From Erythrobacter aureus (lineage in GTDB: Bacteria; Pseudomonadota; Alphaproteobacteria; Sphingomonadales; Sphingomonadaceae), in contig NZ_CP031358.1 of the NCBI RefSeq assembly GCF_003355455.1, positions 310,001 through 374,000 on the forward strand: a stretch of DNA of 64,000 nucleotides, in the 5' to 3' direction. The first letter of the stretch is position 1; every line of letters begins with the position of its first letter. Below the pieces are notes generated by a model. It searched no databases. It worked only from the letters and a program-made list of their open reading frames with translations, and was not told where the DNA came from. Position numbers and translations under genes: made by a program. This document shows, piece by piece, positions 51,322 to 59,839 of this stretch.

Positions 51322-51780
51322 ATGTCGAACGTCCTTCTCGGGATCATGGGAACCATCCTCTTCATCGGCCTCGCCTTGGCGGGGGTCGTATTCATTGGGC
51401 CGGAGTTCATGGATACGAAGATCGATGCCGAGGCTAGCGGGTATCTCAACCAGCGAAGCCAGATCGCTTATGCGATTGAAAGCTATGCTTCCGAGAATGG
51501 GAAGCTCCCGCTCGAGGCAGGGAAAGAGCCTATCGACCTCTTGGTCGAGAAGAAATTCCTAACCCGAGCTCCCGCCGGCGGTAGTTCGCAGTGGTCGCTC
51601 AATTCGGCGGACAACTCTCTCATCACTCCGGTGGCAGGCCCGAAGGCTCATGCCACGAAGATTTGCGTCGCAGCTCGGGCGAAGGCGAAAATGGCTCAGC
51701 CGGAGAACATCTACAAATGCGATGGGTCGGACGCGCCTGGCGGCCGACTTTCAGCAAAGGATCCGTGCTGCCTCATGTAG
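51322..51780 (+). CDS. Pilin paralogue 6, shorter form, 152 aa
   Basis: The N-terminus MSNVLLGIMGTILFIGLALAG is leaderless like the others. The C-terminal disulfide loop is changed: Cys occurs in KICVAAR, NIYKC and the terminal PCCLM. It overlaps none of its neighbours and ends 26 nt before the ATPase gene. It is likely a minor pilin. Confidence 0.72.
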   Translation: MSNVLLGIMGTILFIGLALAGVVFIGPEFMDTKIDAEASGYLNQRSQIAYAIESYASENGKLPLEAGKEPIDLLVEKKFLTRAPAGGSSQWSLNSADNSLITPVAGPKAHATKICVAARAKAKMAQPENIYKCDGSDAPGGRLSAKDPCCLM

Positions 51781-51806
51781 GTTGGCGGGAATTGCAGGGA
51801 AATATC

Positions 51807-53699
51807 ATGGGCAAGCAGGTAATCGCTTTGGAAGAGCGTGGAGATCTGAGGGAGCGACTGCGCCGTCGTGCTATCGGGGATAAGCCCCGCGCAGCAAATC
51901 CTTCTTCGGCGAGTGGGAATATCGCTCATTACCTCGTCGAAAACGAGTTGCTCGACAGGCCGCAGGCGCGTGCCGCGCAGCTCGATGCGCGGGCGCGAGG
52001 CGTTCCGGTGGCAACGATTTTATCTGAGCAGGGTTCGGTCCCTCGGGAAAAGATCATTGAGGCGATCGAGAACATCGACACTGGCCTTCTGGCTGGCTCT
52101 TTGGAGTTCGATGTTCGACTTCCACGCCGCGACCTTCGCGAGCTGAAGATTATTTGCCACGCCCAGTCGGACAAGAAACTGTTCGTTTCCAGCATCACAA
52201 ACATGTCCCTCGTGCGCCAGCGTCTGGCGCCGTATTTGAATGGGCGTGAGCTCGTCGAAGTTGAATTTTCATGGGCGAAATGGAACGAGTTCGAGCCGGG
52301 CATCGACAGGATCATTGAGCCTGGGGTGGCTCGGCCGAAATTGGACGACGATACGAACCCTCGTTCGGTTATCGCGGACTCGGCCGCTGATGCTGAAGTT
52401 CTTGAGCTCTTGATCGACTTCGCCGCACTCAATAATGTCTCCGATATCCATATTGAGCCTCAGAAGACGACCTACAGGGTTTACTTCCGTCATCTGGGCA
52501 AGCGGCAGCTCGGCCATTCCGGCTCTATCGAGCAGTACAACCGCCTTACTGCCATGATCAAAGACCGTGCGCAGGTCGATCCGATGGAAACGCGCATTCC
52601 GCTGGATGGCTCGTTTCCGATCCAGATCCGCGGCCGTGGCTTCGACGTCCGTGTCGCGACCGTCCCAACGGACGGTCGCGAGAAGCTCACCTTGCGATTG
52701 CTCGACCCGCAGCGCGCGCAAATGCCGCTGACGCAGCTCGGGATCAGCGAGGTCGACGAATGGCGTTCGATTTGCGGGTACCGCAACGGATTGGTTCTGA
52801 TCGTCGGCGCAACTGGTTCTGGTAAGACGACAACACTGAACGCCACAGTCCGTGAAATGCCGCGGGTCGAGAAGTCGATCTACACGGCAGAAGATCCTGT
52901 CGAGTACCGCATTCCAGGGGTTACGCATGTCCAGATGAACGACATGGTCGGACTGGACTTCGCGAAGGCGACCAGGGCATTTATGCGTAATGACCCTGAT
53001 GTGATCATTCTGGGCGAAATCCGAGACAATGAAACGGCTTCCAAAGCCATTCAGGCGGCAGAGACCGGGCACTTGGTTATCGCGACGATCCACGCCGAGT
53101 CCGTCCCGATGGCGCTCCAGCGCCTCAAAGGCCTCGATGTGAAGCTCGAAGATTTCGAGATGCTCCTCCGCGGTGTGATGGTTCAGTTCCTGCTGCGGAC
53201 GCTATGTAGCGAGTGCCATGGCGAGGGCTGTGAGGAATGCTTCCAGCAGGGTTATGGCGGACGCACGGTAGTTTCGGAAATCGCACGCGTTCGCACGCCG
53301 GCGGATGTTCGGAAGATGATGTCTCCAGACGAGAAGGATCACTACTGGCGTCCGCTCTGGAAGGATCTGGAATCGAAGCTCGAGGCTGGCGTTACCGATG
53401 GTGCTGAGATCTACCGAACCTTTGCGTCCGAACTCGATGTGATGGCGGATCATTCGAAGCTGTTGGCGAAGGTGCTTGCAGCTGAGAAGGCGAAGCGCGA
53501 CGTGGTCACGTCGAACGTCGAGTTGGCCTTGGTGGCGAACCTGCCGAAGGAAGACAAGAAAAAGGCTCGTCGCCTGGCTGAGGCCCGGCTGCTTCAGCAT
53601 GCGGTGGATGAAGAGGAGGCAGAAGCAGATGCGGCCTCGTCTGATGGAGAGCCGCTGGGCTCGAAGCGAAAATCGCCAGCCGAGAAGCCGGAAGGCTAG
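51807..53699 (+). CDS. Pilus assembly ATPase (PilB/GspE family, PilQ-like), 630 aa
   Basis: Residues about 38-90 form an MshEN-type N-domain. The C-terminal ATPase has Walker A GATGSGKTTT (about 333-341), the Asp box, Walker B with VIILGEIRDNE (about 400) and a zinc tetracysteine site CSEC and CEEC (about 468-481). This is the motor that adds pilin subunits from the inner membrane. The order secretin, PilO, PilP, pilins, ATPase, platform follows R64 except that the pilins precede the ATPase. The ATG at 51807 has AGGGAA upstream; the longer frame is a shadow. Confidence 0.92.
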   Translation: MGKQVIALEERGDLRERLRRRAIGDKPRAANPSSASGNIAHYLVENELLDRPQARAAQLDARARGVPVATILSEQGSVPREKIIEAIENIDTGLLAGSLEFDVRLPRRDLRELKIICHAQSDKKLFVSSITNMSLVRQRLAPYLNGRELVEVEFSWAKWNEFEPGIDRIIEPGVARPKLDDDTNPRSVIADSAADAEVLELLIDFAALNNVSDIHIEPQKTTYRVYFRHLGKRQLGHSGSIEQYNRLTAMIKDRAQVDPMETRIPLDGSFPIQIRGRGFDVRVATVPTDGREKLTLRLLDPQRAQMPLTQLGISEVDEWRSICGYRNGLVLIVGATGSGKTTTLNATVREMPRVEKSIYTAEDPVEYRIPGVTHVQMNDMVGLDFAKATRAFMRNDPDVIILGEIRDNETASKAIQAAETGHLVIATIHAESVPMALQRLKGLDVKLEDFEMLLRGVMVQFLLRTLCSECHGEGCEECFQQGYGGRTVVSEIARVRTPADVRKMMSPDEKDHYWRPLWKDLESKLEAGVTDGAEIYRTFASELDVMADHSKLLAKVLAAEKAKRDVVTSNVELALVANLPKEDKKKARRLAEARLLQHAVDEEEAEADAASSDGEPLGSKRKSPAEKPEG

Positions 53700-53708
53700 A
53701 GGCTACCA

Positions 53709-54149
53709 GTGAGCAATGTTCTTATCGCTATCGCGACTTTAACCGTCGGGTTCATCCTGGCGACCTATGGCGCGTACACCAGTTATTATTCGCTGAAGCG
53801 AGCGGAATACTTTGACCGTGTGTCGACCGGATTTGAGCTTGCTGTCGTATATGTGACCGAGATGGAGCAGGACCTTGGCCGTGTGCCAGTGGCTGCAGAT
53901 CTCGATCCAGCTCGGTTCGCGGATCTTGAGGGCCATGGGATTGTCTACCGATACGGAAGTGCTGTCGGATGGAATGGGAAACCGTACGTTTGGGTGTGCG
54001 CCAGAGCGCCGGTGAAGCAACCGTATATTGAGGAAGCTTTCCAGAAGGTCGCCGACCAAAGGACGGGCACGCTCTTTGGCCCGAACTGCCAGAATTGGAC
54101 GGGTTCGGGCGCTAGCGTGGCGATAACTTATCGCTTGAATGAAGTTTGA
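53709..54149 (+). CDS. Pilin-like protein, 146 aa, divergent
   Basis: The start is GTG at 53709, 9 nt after the ATPase stop. The N-terminal 25 residues form a hydrophobic helix (SNVLIAIATLTVGFILATYG). Two Cys occur later (VCARAP and NCQNW). It shares the leaderless N-terminus with the pilins but little else, so it is probably a minor pilin placed between the motor and platform genes. Confidence 0.65.
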   Translation: MSNVLIAIATLTVGFILATYGAYTSYYSLKRAEYFDRVSTGFELAVVYVTEMEQDLGRVPVAADLDPARFADLEGHGIVYRYGSAVGWNGKPYVWVCARAPVKQPYIEEAFQKVADQRTGTLFGPNCQNWTGSGASVAITYRLNEV

Positions 54150-54215
54150 AGCGGAATTGGAAGCATCTTCAGGGGAGGCGCTTCCTAGGTCTTGCGAATT
54201 TGTTGGGGTGCTTTG

Positions 54216-55403
54216 ATGCCTGAGTATTCAGTTCCTATCCGCAAAAGCGGGCAAGTTATTACCTCGGTCGTAGTCGCTGAGACCGTGAACGATGCGCGGT
54301 TGGCGGCGCAGCGCATGGGTACGGTCTTGGGGATGCCCAAGCTGGTGAAGGGCCGTCGCACTGGTGGGATGACTTCCGCTGAGCGTTATGTGTTCCTGCA
54401 CCAGCTGGCGACGATGCTGATCGCCAAGGTTCAGCTGAGTCGGGCTCTCCAGATTTTGCGCGAAAGCCATGGCGGTCGAATTGCTCGAGCTGCCGCCGGC
54501 TTGGAAGCTGGAGTGGCGTCGGGTCGTTCGATCGCTGACCTGATGTATGAAGACAAGCGAAATTTCCCCGGTGCTGTCGGGCTCTTGGTCAAGGCTGGTT
54601 CGAGCGGCACGGGTGGGACAGCCGAGGCGCTGAAGAAGGCCGCCGAATTCGAGCGTCAGATACTTGGGGCAGCGACAAAGGGGGCAAAAGGCCTCTATAG
54701 CGCGGGTTTTTGGGTGGTCGTTGCTACGATCAGTATTTTCGCGTGTCCGCTCTGGCTGACGCCGTATCTGCAGGAGTCGCAGCTCTTCCAGCTGACAGAC
54801 CAGCCTATCCAGTGGGAATGGTTGGACATGCTCTCGTATGGCCTGGGCGCGATCACACTGATCATGATGCTTGTCGGCATGTTTCTGTTCTTCTTGGTCG
54901 GGGTCGGCCAGCGGCTATTCCCGCAGGCGTCGGACGCTATTGTGATGCGCCTTCCGTTCATGAAGGACATCGTCTTCACGCGGGACAATTTTGTGTCGCT
55001 TTATCGGTTCAGCCTCATGGTGAAAGCCGGGGTCTCCCTCGAGGAGGCGATTAGCACGACCTACAACGACACTCGCAAGGGCGCACTGAAGGACGACCTT
55101 GGTCGGGCTTTGCATAATGTGAAGGTCGGCGAGCCCTGGGCGAAGGGCTTCAGGACCGTGCATCCGACCGACAAGGCGGCGCTCTCAATGGCGACGGACA
55201 AGGAAGCCCTAGGCGGAATTCTGGAGCAAGTAGCCGACCAAAACCGCGCCATCTACATTCGGAGGCTGGAGATCGTTCAGCCGGTGATGGCGATGATCGG
55301 AGGCATCTCGATGGTGTTGGTTTACGCCATCACCGGTCTCTATTCGATCGTTCCGTTCTCGGAGCTGTTTGGCAAGTTGATGGGTGACGCAAGCGGCTTC
55401 TAG
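54216..55403 (+). CDS. Pilus inner-membrane platform (PilC/GspF family, PilR-like), 395 aa
   Basis: Two T2SSF repeats are visible: about residues 60-180 (LHQLATMLIAK, LEAGVASGRSIADLM) and about 255-375 (LYRFSLMVKAGVSLEEAI). Three hydrophobic stretches lie at about 162-182, 210-235 and 368-388. The protein anchors the ATPase in the inner membrane. The ATG at 54216 has GGGG before it. It precedes the two adhesin-like genes. Confidence 0.9.
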   Translation: MPEYSVPIRKSGQVITSVVVAETVNDARLAAQRMGTVLGMPKLVKGRRTGGMTSAERYVFLHQLATMLIAKVQLSRALQILRESHGGRIARAAAGLEAGVASGRSIADLMYEDKRNFPGAVGLLVKAGSSGTGGTAEALKKAAEFERQILGAATKGAKGLYSAGFWVVVATISIFACPLWLTPYLQESQLFQLTDQPIQWEWLDMLSYGLGAITLIMMLVGMFLFFLVGVGQRLFPQASDAIVMRLPFMKDIVFTRDNFVSLYRFSLMVKAGVSLEEAISTTYNDTRKGALKDDLGRALHNVKVGEPWAKGFRTVHPTDKAALSMATDKEALGGILEQVADQNRAIYIRRLEIVQPVMAMIGGISMVLVYAITGLYSIVPFSELFGKLMGDASGF

Positions 55404-55424
55404 CCGCGGTGGGAGATACGGATA

Positions 55425-57110
55425 ATGGTTGCCTGGTTTCTGATCGCAATTGCAACGCTCATAGTCTTTGCCTTCATTGCTGTGAGCAGCGTGCAGACGC
55501 TGGCTATGGCGTCTGATGCTGGAGGTAGGATCGAGACGGTAAAGCGGCTCGAGACTGTCGCAAGTGCGCTTATATCGCGCGCAGCATCTCCAGGAAATGA
55601 TGGTCTCATCTATCTTCCGGTGGGGGAGAACAATCCGACTGGTGCAGGTTATGGCCTCCCGTCATATCTTGGTTTCCAGACCCAGACAGCGTTCGGCCAG
55701 CGCTTTGTCTACTGCCCCTTTGGTGATGCGGGAGGCACGGGAACGACCCTGAGCATTCCGAATGCGGATGGCACGTCCTATAGCGTTGCCACGGCAGCAT
55801 TCGAGGGGCGGGATTATGTGGTCGGCGGACGGCCAGCCTATCCTGGGCTGACTGGCCAACCGAACCTGATTGGCTTCGTGATGGCGCCGCGCTCCAAGCT
55901 TTCTGCGATTCCGAATTGCAGCGACGTGGTCTATAATTCGACATCGCGTAGGTTCGAAGCGCCGGATGCGATTGTTCGGCCGCTCACGCGCGAGAACGGC
56001 ATTGATGAAAGCCGGACGATCGATGCGCGACGGATCACATTTTATGTTTCTCCGGACGGCACTGGTTTGGGCGGCAGTGAAGCCGATCCGACTAGCTTTG
56101 CGACTGCCATCAATTTCCTCAAGAGTCGCCAGCCTTCGTCGATGGAAATCAAGATGGCCTCGGGCAATTACGGCATTGCGGCCAACGAGTTGAATATGTC
56201 GACGTTCGACAATGACAGGGGGACGAAGCTCACGATAACTGGCGTCCAAAATTCGACTTTCATCGATTTGGCCGGAACGGGTTATGTGAATATCCCGGGT
56301 GATGTGACGATGAATAACATCATTTTCGATACAGATGCCTGGGTTGTTGTTCGTGAAGATGCGTCGCTCTCTATCAAGAACTTCCAAGCTGGAGTGCTTC
56401 AGTCAGCCGGAAAGGCGGTCCTTAGAGGCGGTACAAATTCCTTCACAAGGGACACGGGTACGTATGCGGTCATGGTTCAGCCGGGTGGGGAAATGTTCGT
56501 CTCAGGCACGGTCAATTTCGCGAACCCGTCGAGGTATGGTTTCTATGTCCGAGAAGGGGGAGAATTGTCTCTTGTGAACGCGACGGTCAATTTCGCGGGC
56601 ACCACCAGCTCGAGCTACGTCCACGGTATCCAGGCGCTTGATGGCGACGTAAGTGTTACGGCTTCGACCCTCAATTTCCCGAATGGCACGTCGCACGGCA
56701 TCTACATGGCTGGTGGTGATTTGACGCTGCGGAATTCCACGATGTCTTTCGGAGGCTCTTCAGTCTCCGCCGTTTTCCTCGATCGTGGGGCTGCCTTCAC
56801 TATGTACGCAAGTGTGTTGGGGGCAGGGACAACGCTTCCGAACTACGGTGTTCGCGATATTGGAGCTCGTGCGGTTTCCGGTTCGGTGAGTGAGATTTAC
56901 GCGAGCAACTGTTGGTTCGGCGGACTTTTCAGCTGGTCGCCCAGCGGGACATCTGGGAACACGAGCGACGTAACGGCAGCTGAGCCGGTCCCTACACTTT
57001 CAGCTTCTCCGACCAACACGGAAGTGCAAGCGTACGTTGCGGCCAACGACAACAACACCCAGAGAGCGCTCTATAATCGCTCAAATGAGGCCAGCTGGAG
57101 CTGCATGTAA
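55425..57110 (+). CDS. Leaderless pilin-like tip adhesin A (PilV-position), 561 aa
   Basis: An N-terminal hydrophobic helix (MVAWFLIAIATLIVFAFIAV) without leader is followed by an amphipathic helix (GRIETVKRLETVASAL). Residues 60-200 are a conserved globular part. From about 205 on, repeated short beta strands with Asn/Gly turns (NSTF, MNNIIFDT, SGTVNF) indicate a right-handed beta-helix. The protein occupies the place of PilV, the R64 tip adhesin. Two Cys at the C-terminal end frame the tail. GGGAG precedes the ATG. Confidence 0.75.
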   Translation: MVAWFLIAIATLIVFAFIAVSSVQTLAMASDAGGRIETVKRLETVASALISRAASPGNDGLIYLPVGENNPTGAGYGLPSYLGFQTQTAFGQRFVYCPFGDAGGTGTTLSIPNADGTSYSVATAAFEGRDYVVGGRPAYPGLTGQPNLIGFVMAPRSKLSAIPNCSDVVYNSTSRRFEAPDAIVRPLTRENGIDESRTIDARRITFYVSPDGTGLGGSEADPTSFATAINFLKSRQPSSMEIKMASGNYGIAANELNMSTFDNDRGTKLTITGVQNSTFIDLAGTGYVNIPGDVTMNNIIFDTDAWVVVREDASLSIKNFQAGVLQSAGKAVLRGGTNSFTRDTGTYAVMVQPGGEMFVSGTVNFANPSRYGFYVREGGELSLVNATVNFAGTTSSSYVHGIQALDGDVSVTASTLNFPNGTSHGIYMAGGDLTLRNSTMSFGGSSVSAVFLDRGAAFTMYASVLGAGTTLPNYGVRDIGARAVSGSVSEIYASNCWFGGLFSWSPSGTSGNTSDVTAAEPVPTLSASPTNTEVQAYVAANDNNTQRALYNRSNEASWSCM

Positions 57111-57182
57111 GTCCGCCGAAATCTATGATTTCGTCCTATAATGGGTCTGATGGATCCGCTTAGGGTCTGAGGAGAAGTTGTA

Positions 57183-58871
57183 ATGGTCGCCTGGTTCCTC
57201 ATTGCTATCGCGACACTGATCGTGTTCGCATTTATTGCGGTGAGCAGTGTTCAAACCCTCGCGATGGCTTCGGATGCTGGCGGTCGTATCGAGACGGTGA
57301 AGCGGCTTGAAACGGTGGCGAGCGCTATGATCGCGCGCGCTGCATCGCCGGGCAATGATGGTGTGATTTATCTGCCGGTTGGCGAAGATAACCCAAGCGG
57401 GAATGGTTATGGGCTTCCTTCCAATTTGGGCTTCCAGACGCAAACCGCATTTGGCCAGCGCTTTGTCTATTGCCCTTTCGGAGATGCAGGCGGGTCAGGA
57501 ACGAGCCTTTCGATTCCGAACGCGGATGGGACATCGTACAGCGTCGCGACTGCGACATTCGAGGGTCGGTCCTATGTGGTAGGTGGTCGCCCGGCGTACC
57601 CAGGGCTGACTGGCCAACCGAACCTGATCGGTTTCGTGATGGCGCCGCGGTCGAAGCTCTCTGCGATCCCGAGCTGCAGCGACGTGGTCTACAATTCGAC
57701 GTCGCGCATGTTCGAGGCATCGGACGCAATTGTTCGGCCGCTGACGCGCGAGAACGGCATTGACGAAAGCCGGACTATCGATGCTCGTCAGATTACCTAT
57801 TACGTTTCGCCAACGGGTACTGGGACTGGTGCTTCAGAGGCAGATCCTGCGAGCCTAGCCACGGCGCTGAATTTCTACAGGTCTCGGCTTCCGTCGTTCA
57901 TGACGATCAACATGGCGAGCGGAAACTACGGCATGGGGGCAAGTGACCTTAATCTGTCAGGAAACGACACCCTGACTGGTTCGACATTGCAGATACGTGG
58001 AGTCGCGAACAGCACCTTTATCGATATGGCATCGTCGGGGACCATCAGCCTGCCGGGCGACCTGAACATCATTGATGTGATTTTCGATGCCGACGTGATG
58101 ATCGCAGTAAAGCCGAATCTGCGCTTTTCAATGCATGGTTCGAGCGCGGGCCGAGTGGTGGCCGCTGGTGAAGTCCGCCTTACCGGGAATAACTCTCTGA
58201 CGTTCGGCGATGACGGATACACCTTCATCCTGAACCCAGGTGGTCAGGCTATGATCGAAGGGACGCTGTCACTGATAACGCCGTATGGGAAGGGCTTCTA
58301 TGTTCATCAGGCTGGGAAGGTGAACGGGAACCAGGCGAGGGTGATTTTCAGCACGGGCAATGGAAACCGATACACGCGAGGAATTTATCTCTCTGATGGA
58401 GAGGTCGGGCTGAATGGGTCGAACCTCGAGTATCCGGATGGGGCCGTTTTTGGGGTCTATGCGCGGAGCGGTAAGATCGGCTTCACGCAGGTCAACATGG
58501 CCTTCGCGGGGGCGCAGACAACGCAGGCTATTTTTGCCTATCAAGGCACTTCGGTGATTGTACAGTCGAGCATCGTCGGAAGCGGCACGCCGCCGCTTGT
58601 GGGAGTTCAGGCCGTCGGAGCGACGGTCGTTAGCGGCCGTAGCACGTCGATATATGCTACAAGCGATTGTTGGGCGGGCCGCATGTTCGACCAGTCGGCG
58701 CCTGGACTTACCGGAGACAATAGCGCGGTGCTCGATCCAATCGCAGTGCCGAGCCTATCTGCTTCGCCTACGGGAGCAGAGATCGAAGCGAATTCCGATG
58801 CGAAGGCTTTGAACGCCGAGCGCGCGGCTGCGGGTCTGACGAACACGACCGACTGGATGTGCAACGCCTAG
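57183..58871 (+). CDS. Leaderless pilin-like tip adhesin B (paralogue of A), 562 aa
   Basis: The first 210 residues are about nine-tenths identical to adhesin A by eye, while the beta-helix region is clearly diverged and the terminal 60 residues partly match. The DNA differs at many synonymous sites in the first 150 bp but is closer in the 57600-57780 block. GAGGAG precedes the ATG. The pair may bind different surfaces or recipient cells. There are no inverted repeats that would support an R64-like shufflon. Confidence 0.75.
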   Translation: MVAWFLIAIATLIVFAFIAVSSVQTLAMASDAGGRIETVKRLETVASAMIARAASPGNDGVIYLPVGEDNPSGNGYGLPSNLGFQTQTAFGQRFVYCPFGDAGGSGTSLSIPNADGTSYSVATATFEGRSYVVGGRPAYPGLTGQPNLIGFVMAPRSKLSAIPSCSDVVYNSTSRMFEASDAIVRPLTRENGIDESRTIDARQITYYVSPTGTGTGASEADPASLATALNFYRSRLPSFMTINMASGNYGMGASDLNLSGNDTLTGSTLQIRGVANSTFIDMASSGTISLPGDLNIIDVIFDADVMIAVKPNLRFSMHGSSAGRVVAAGEVRLTGNNSLTFGDDGYTFILNPGGQAMIEGTLSLITPYGKGFYVHQAGKVNGNQARVIFSTGNGNRYTRGIYLSDGEVGLNGSNLEYPDGAVFGVYARSGKIGFTQVNMAFAGAQTTQAIFAYQGTSVIVQSSIVGSGTPPLVGVQAVGATVVSGRSTSIYATSDCWAGRMFDQSAPGLTGDNSAVLDPIAVPSLSASPTGAEIEANSDAKALNAERAAAGLTNTTDWMCNA

Positions 58872-58892
58872 GCTCTGAGCATTCGAATGGAG

Positions 58893-58925
58893 ACAAAAAA
58901 AGGGCGCCTTTCGGCGCCCTTTTAG
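58893..58925. terminator. Bidirectional terminator after adhesin B
   Basis: AAAAGGGCGCC and GGCGCCCTTTT arms around TTTC form a stem flanked by an A-tract and T-tract. It ends the pilus operon and the convergent dsbA-like gene. Confidence 0.88.
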
Positions 58926-58952
58926 TTTGCTCCGTGGGAGGACGGAGGTGAG

Positions 58953-59693
58953 TTAGCTTCCGAGGATCTGCTTGAGCGGGCCGAGCGGGATCGCGCCCGG
59001 AATGGCCTGGCCGTTAGCATAGACCATCGGGGTGCCAGCAACGCCGGCCTTCTCGGCGAGGGCGGCGTTGTGGTCTGCCTGTGCCTTTGCGGAGCCATCG
59101 GCGAGAGCCTTGTCGAATTTGCGCTTATCGAGACCGGCTGCAGCGATGAGCTGGGGGATGAGAGCGTCAGCTTCAGCAGCCGTCTTGGCACCGTTCTCGA
59201 TCAGGAAGTTGTGGGCCGGAGCGAACTTGCCCTGGAGATTGGCGGCCGCGGCCAGTTCTGCCATGCGCACCGAGCCTTCACCGAGGATGGGCGTGTGGAC
59301 GAGGAAGATCTTGGTTTTGCCTTCGGCGACGAGCGGCTTTGCGGTCTCAGCCGAGAAGCGTTTGCAGAAGCCGCAGTTGTAGTCGAAGAATTCGATGATC
59401 GCGGTGCCGTCTTCGGGGCCGACAAAGGCGACCTGCTTGTCGCCGGCGAAAATCGTGCTGGCGACGGGCGCGACGCGAGCGGCGAGAGCCTGGGTTTCCA
59501 TTTCGCGCTGCTTCTGCTGGGCGAGCTGCATGGCTTCCATGACGATCTCGGGGTTTTCGCGAAGAATGGCTGCGACCTCTTCCGCGGTGACACCTGCGTC
59601 ATGTGCATTTGCGGGCGATGCGGCGACCAGGACGGTGGCGCTGGCACAAGCCACGGCGGCCGTTGCGCAGAACAGGCGGTTGATAATCTTCAT
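58953..59693 (-). CDS. DsbA-family thiol oxidoreductase, 246 aa
   Basis: A signal peptide (AAVACASATVLVAASPANAHA) is followed by a helical dimerisation-like region (about 30-70), then a DsbA-type thioredoxin domain: IIEFFDYNCGFCKRFS (active site CGFC, about 115-118), a helical insertion, and cis-Pro in AGTPMVYANG. The architecture is like ScsC or BdbD-type proteins. AAGGAG precedes the ATG. The pilins, PilP-like and adhesin proteins all have paired Cys, so this oxidase may introduce their disulfides. Confidence 0.85.
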   Translation of the reverse strand: MKIINRLFCATAAVACASATVLVAASPANAHDAGVTAEEVAAILRENPEIVMEAMQLAQQKQREMETQALAARVAPVASTIFAGDKQVAFVGPEDGTAIIEFFDYNCGFCKRFSAETAKPLVAEGKTKIFLVHTPILGEGSVRMAELAAAANLQGKFAPAHNFLIENGAKTAAEADALIPQLIAAAGLDKRKFDKALADGSAKAQADHNAALAEKAGVAGTPMVYANGQAIPGAIPLGPLKQILGS

Positions 59694-59839
59694 GGTGTAC
59701 TCCTTCGGACCAAGCATCCTGCTTGGATTTGGTGATGTGGAACTTTGTGTTTTTCGGACGAGCGCCGGGCTCGTTTTCTGGAAACCCCAGATGCGTTTAG
59801 CATTTTCCCAGAGAACATCCAGAAAAATGCGCAAGGCGA

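Noticed and set aside
55425..58871. R64-type shufflon
   Set aside because: The two adhesin genes have the same orientation, their 5' halves differ at many synonymous sites, and no short inverted recombination sites or shufflon recombinase gene are visible.
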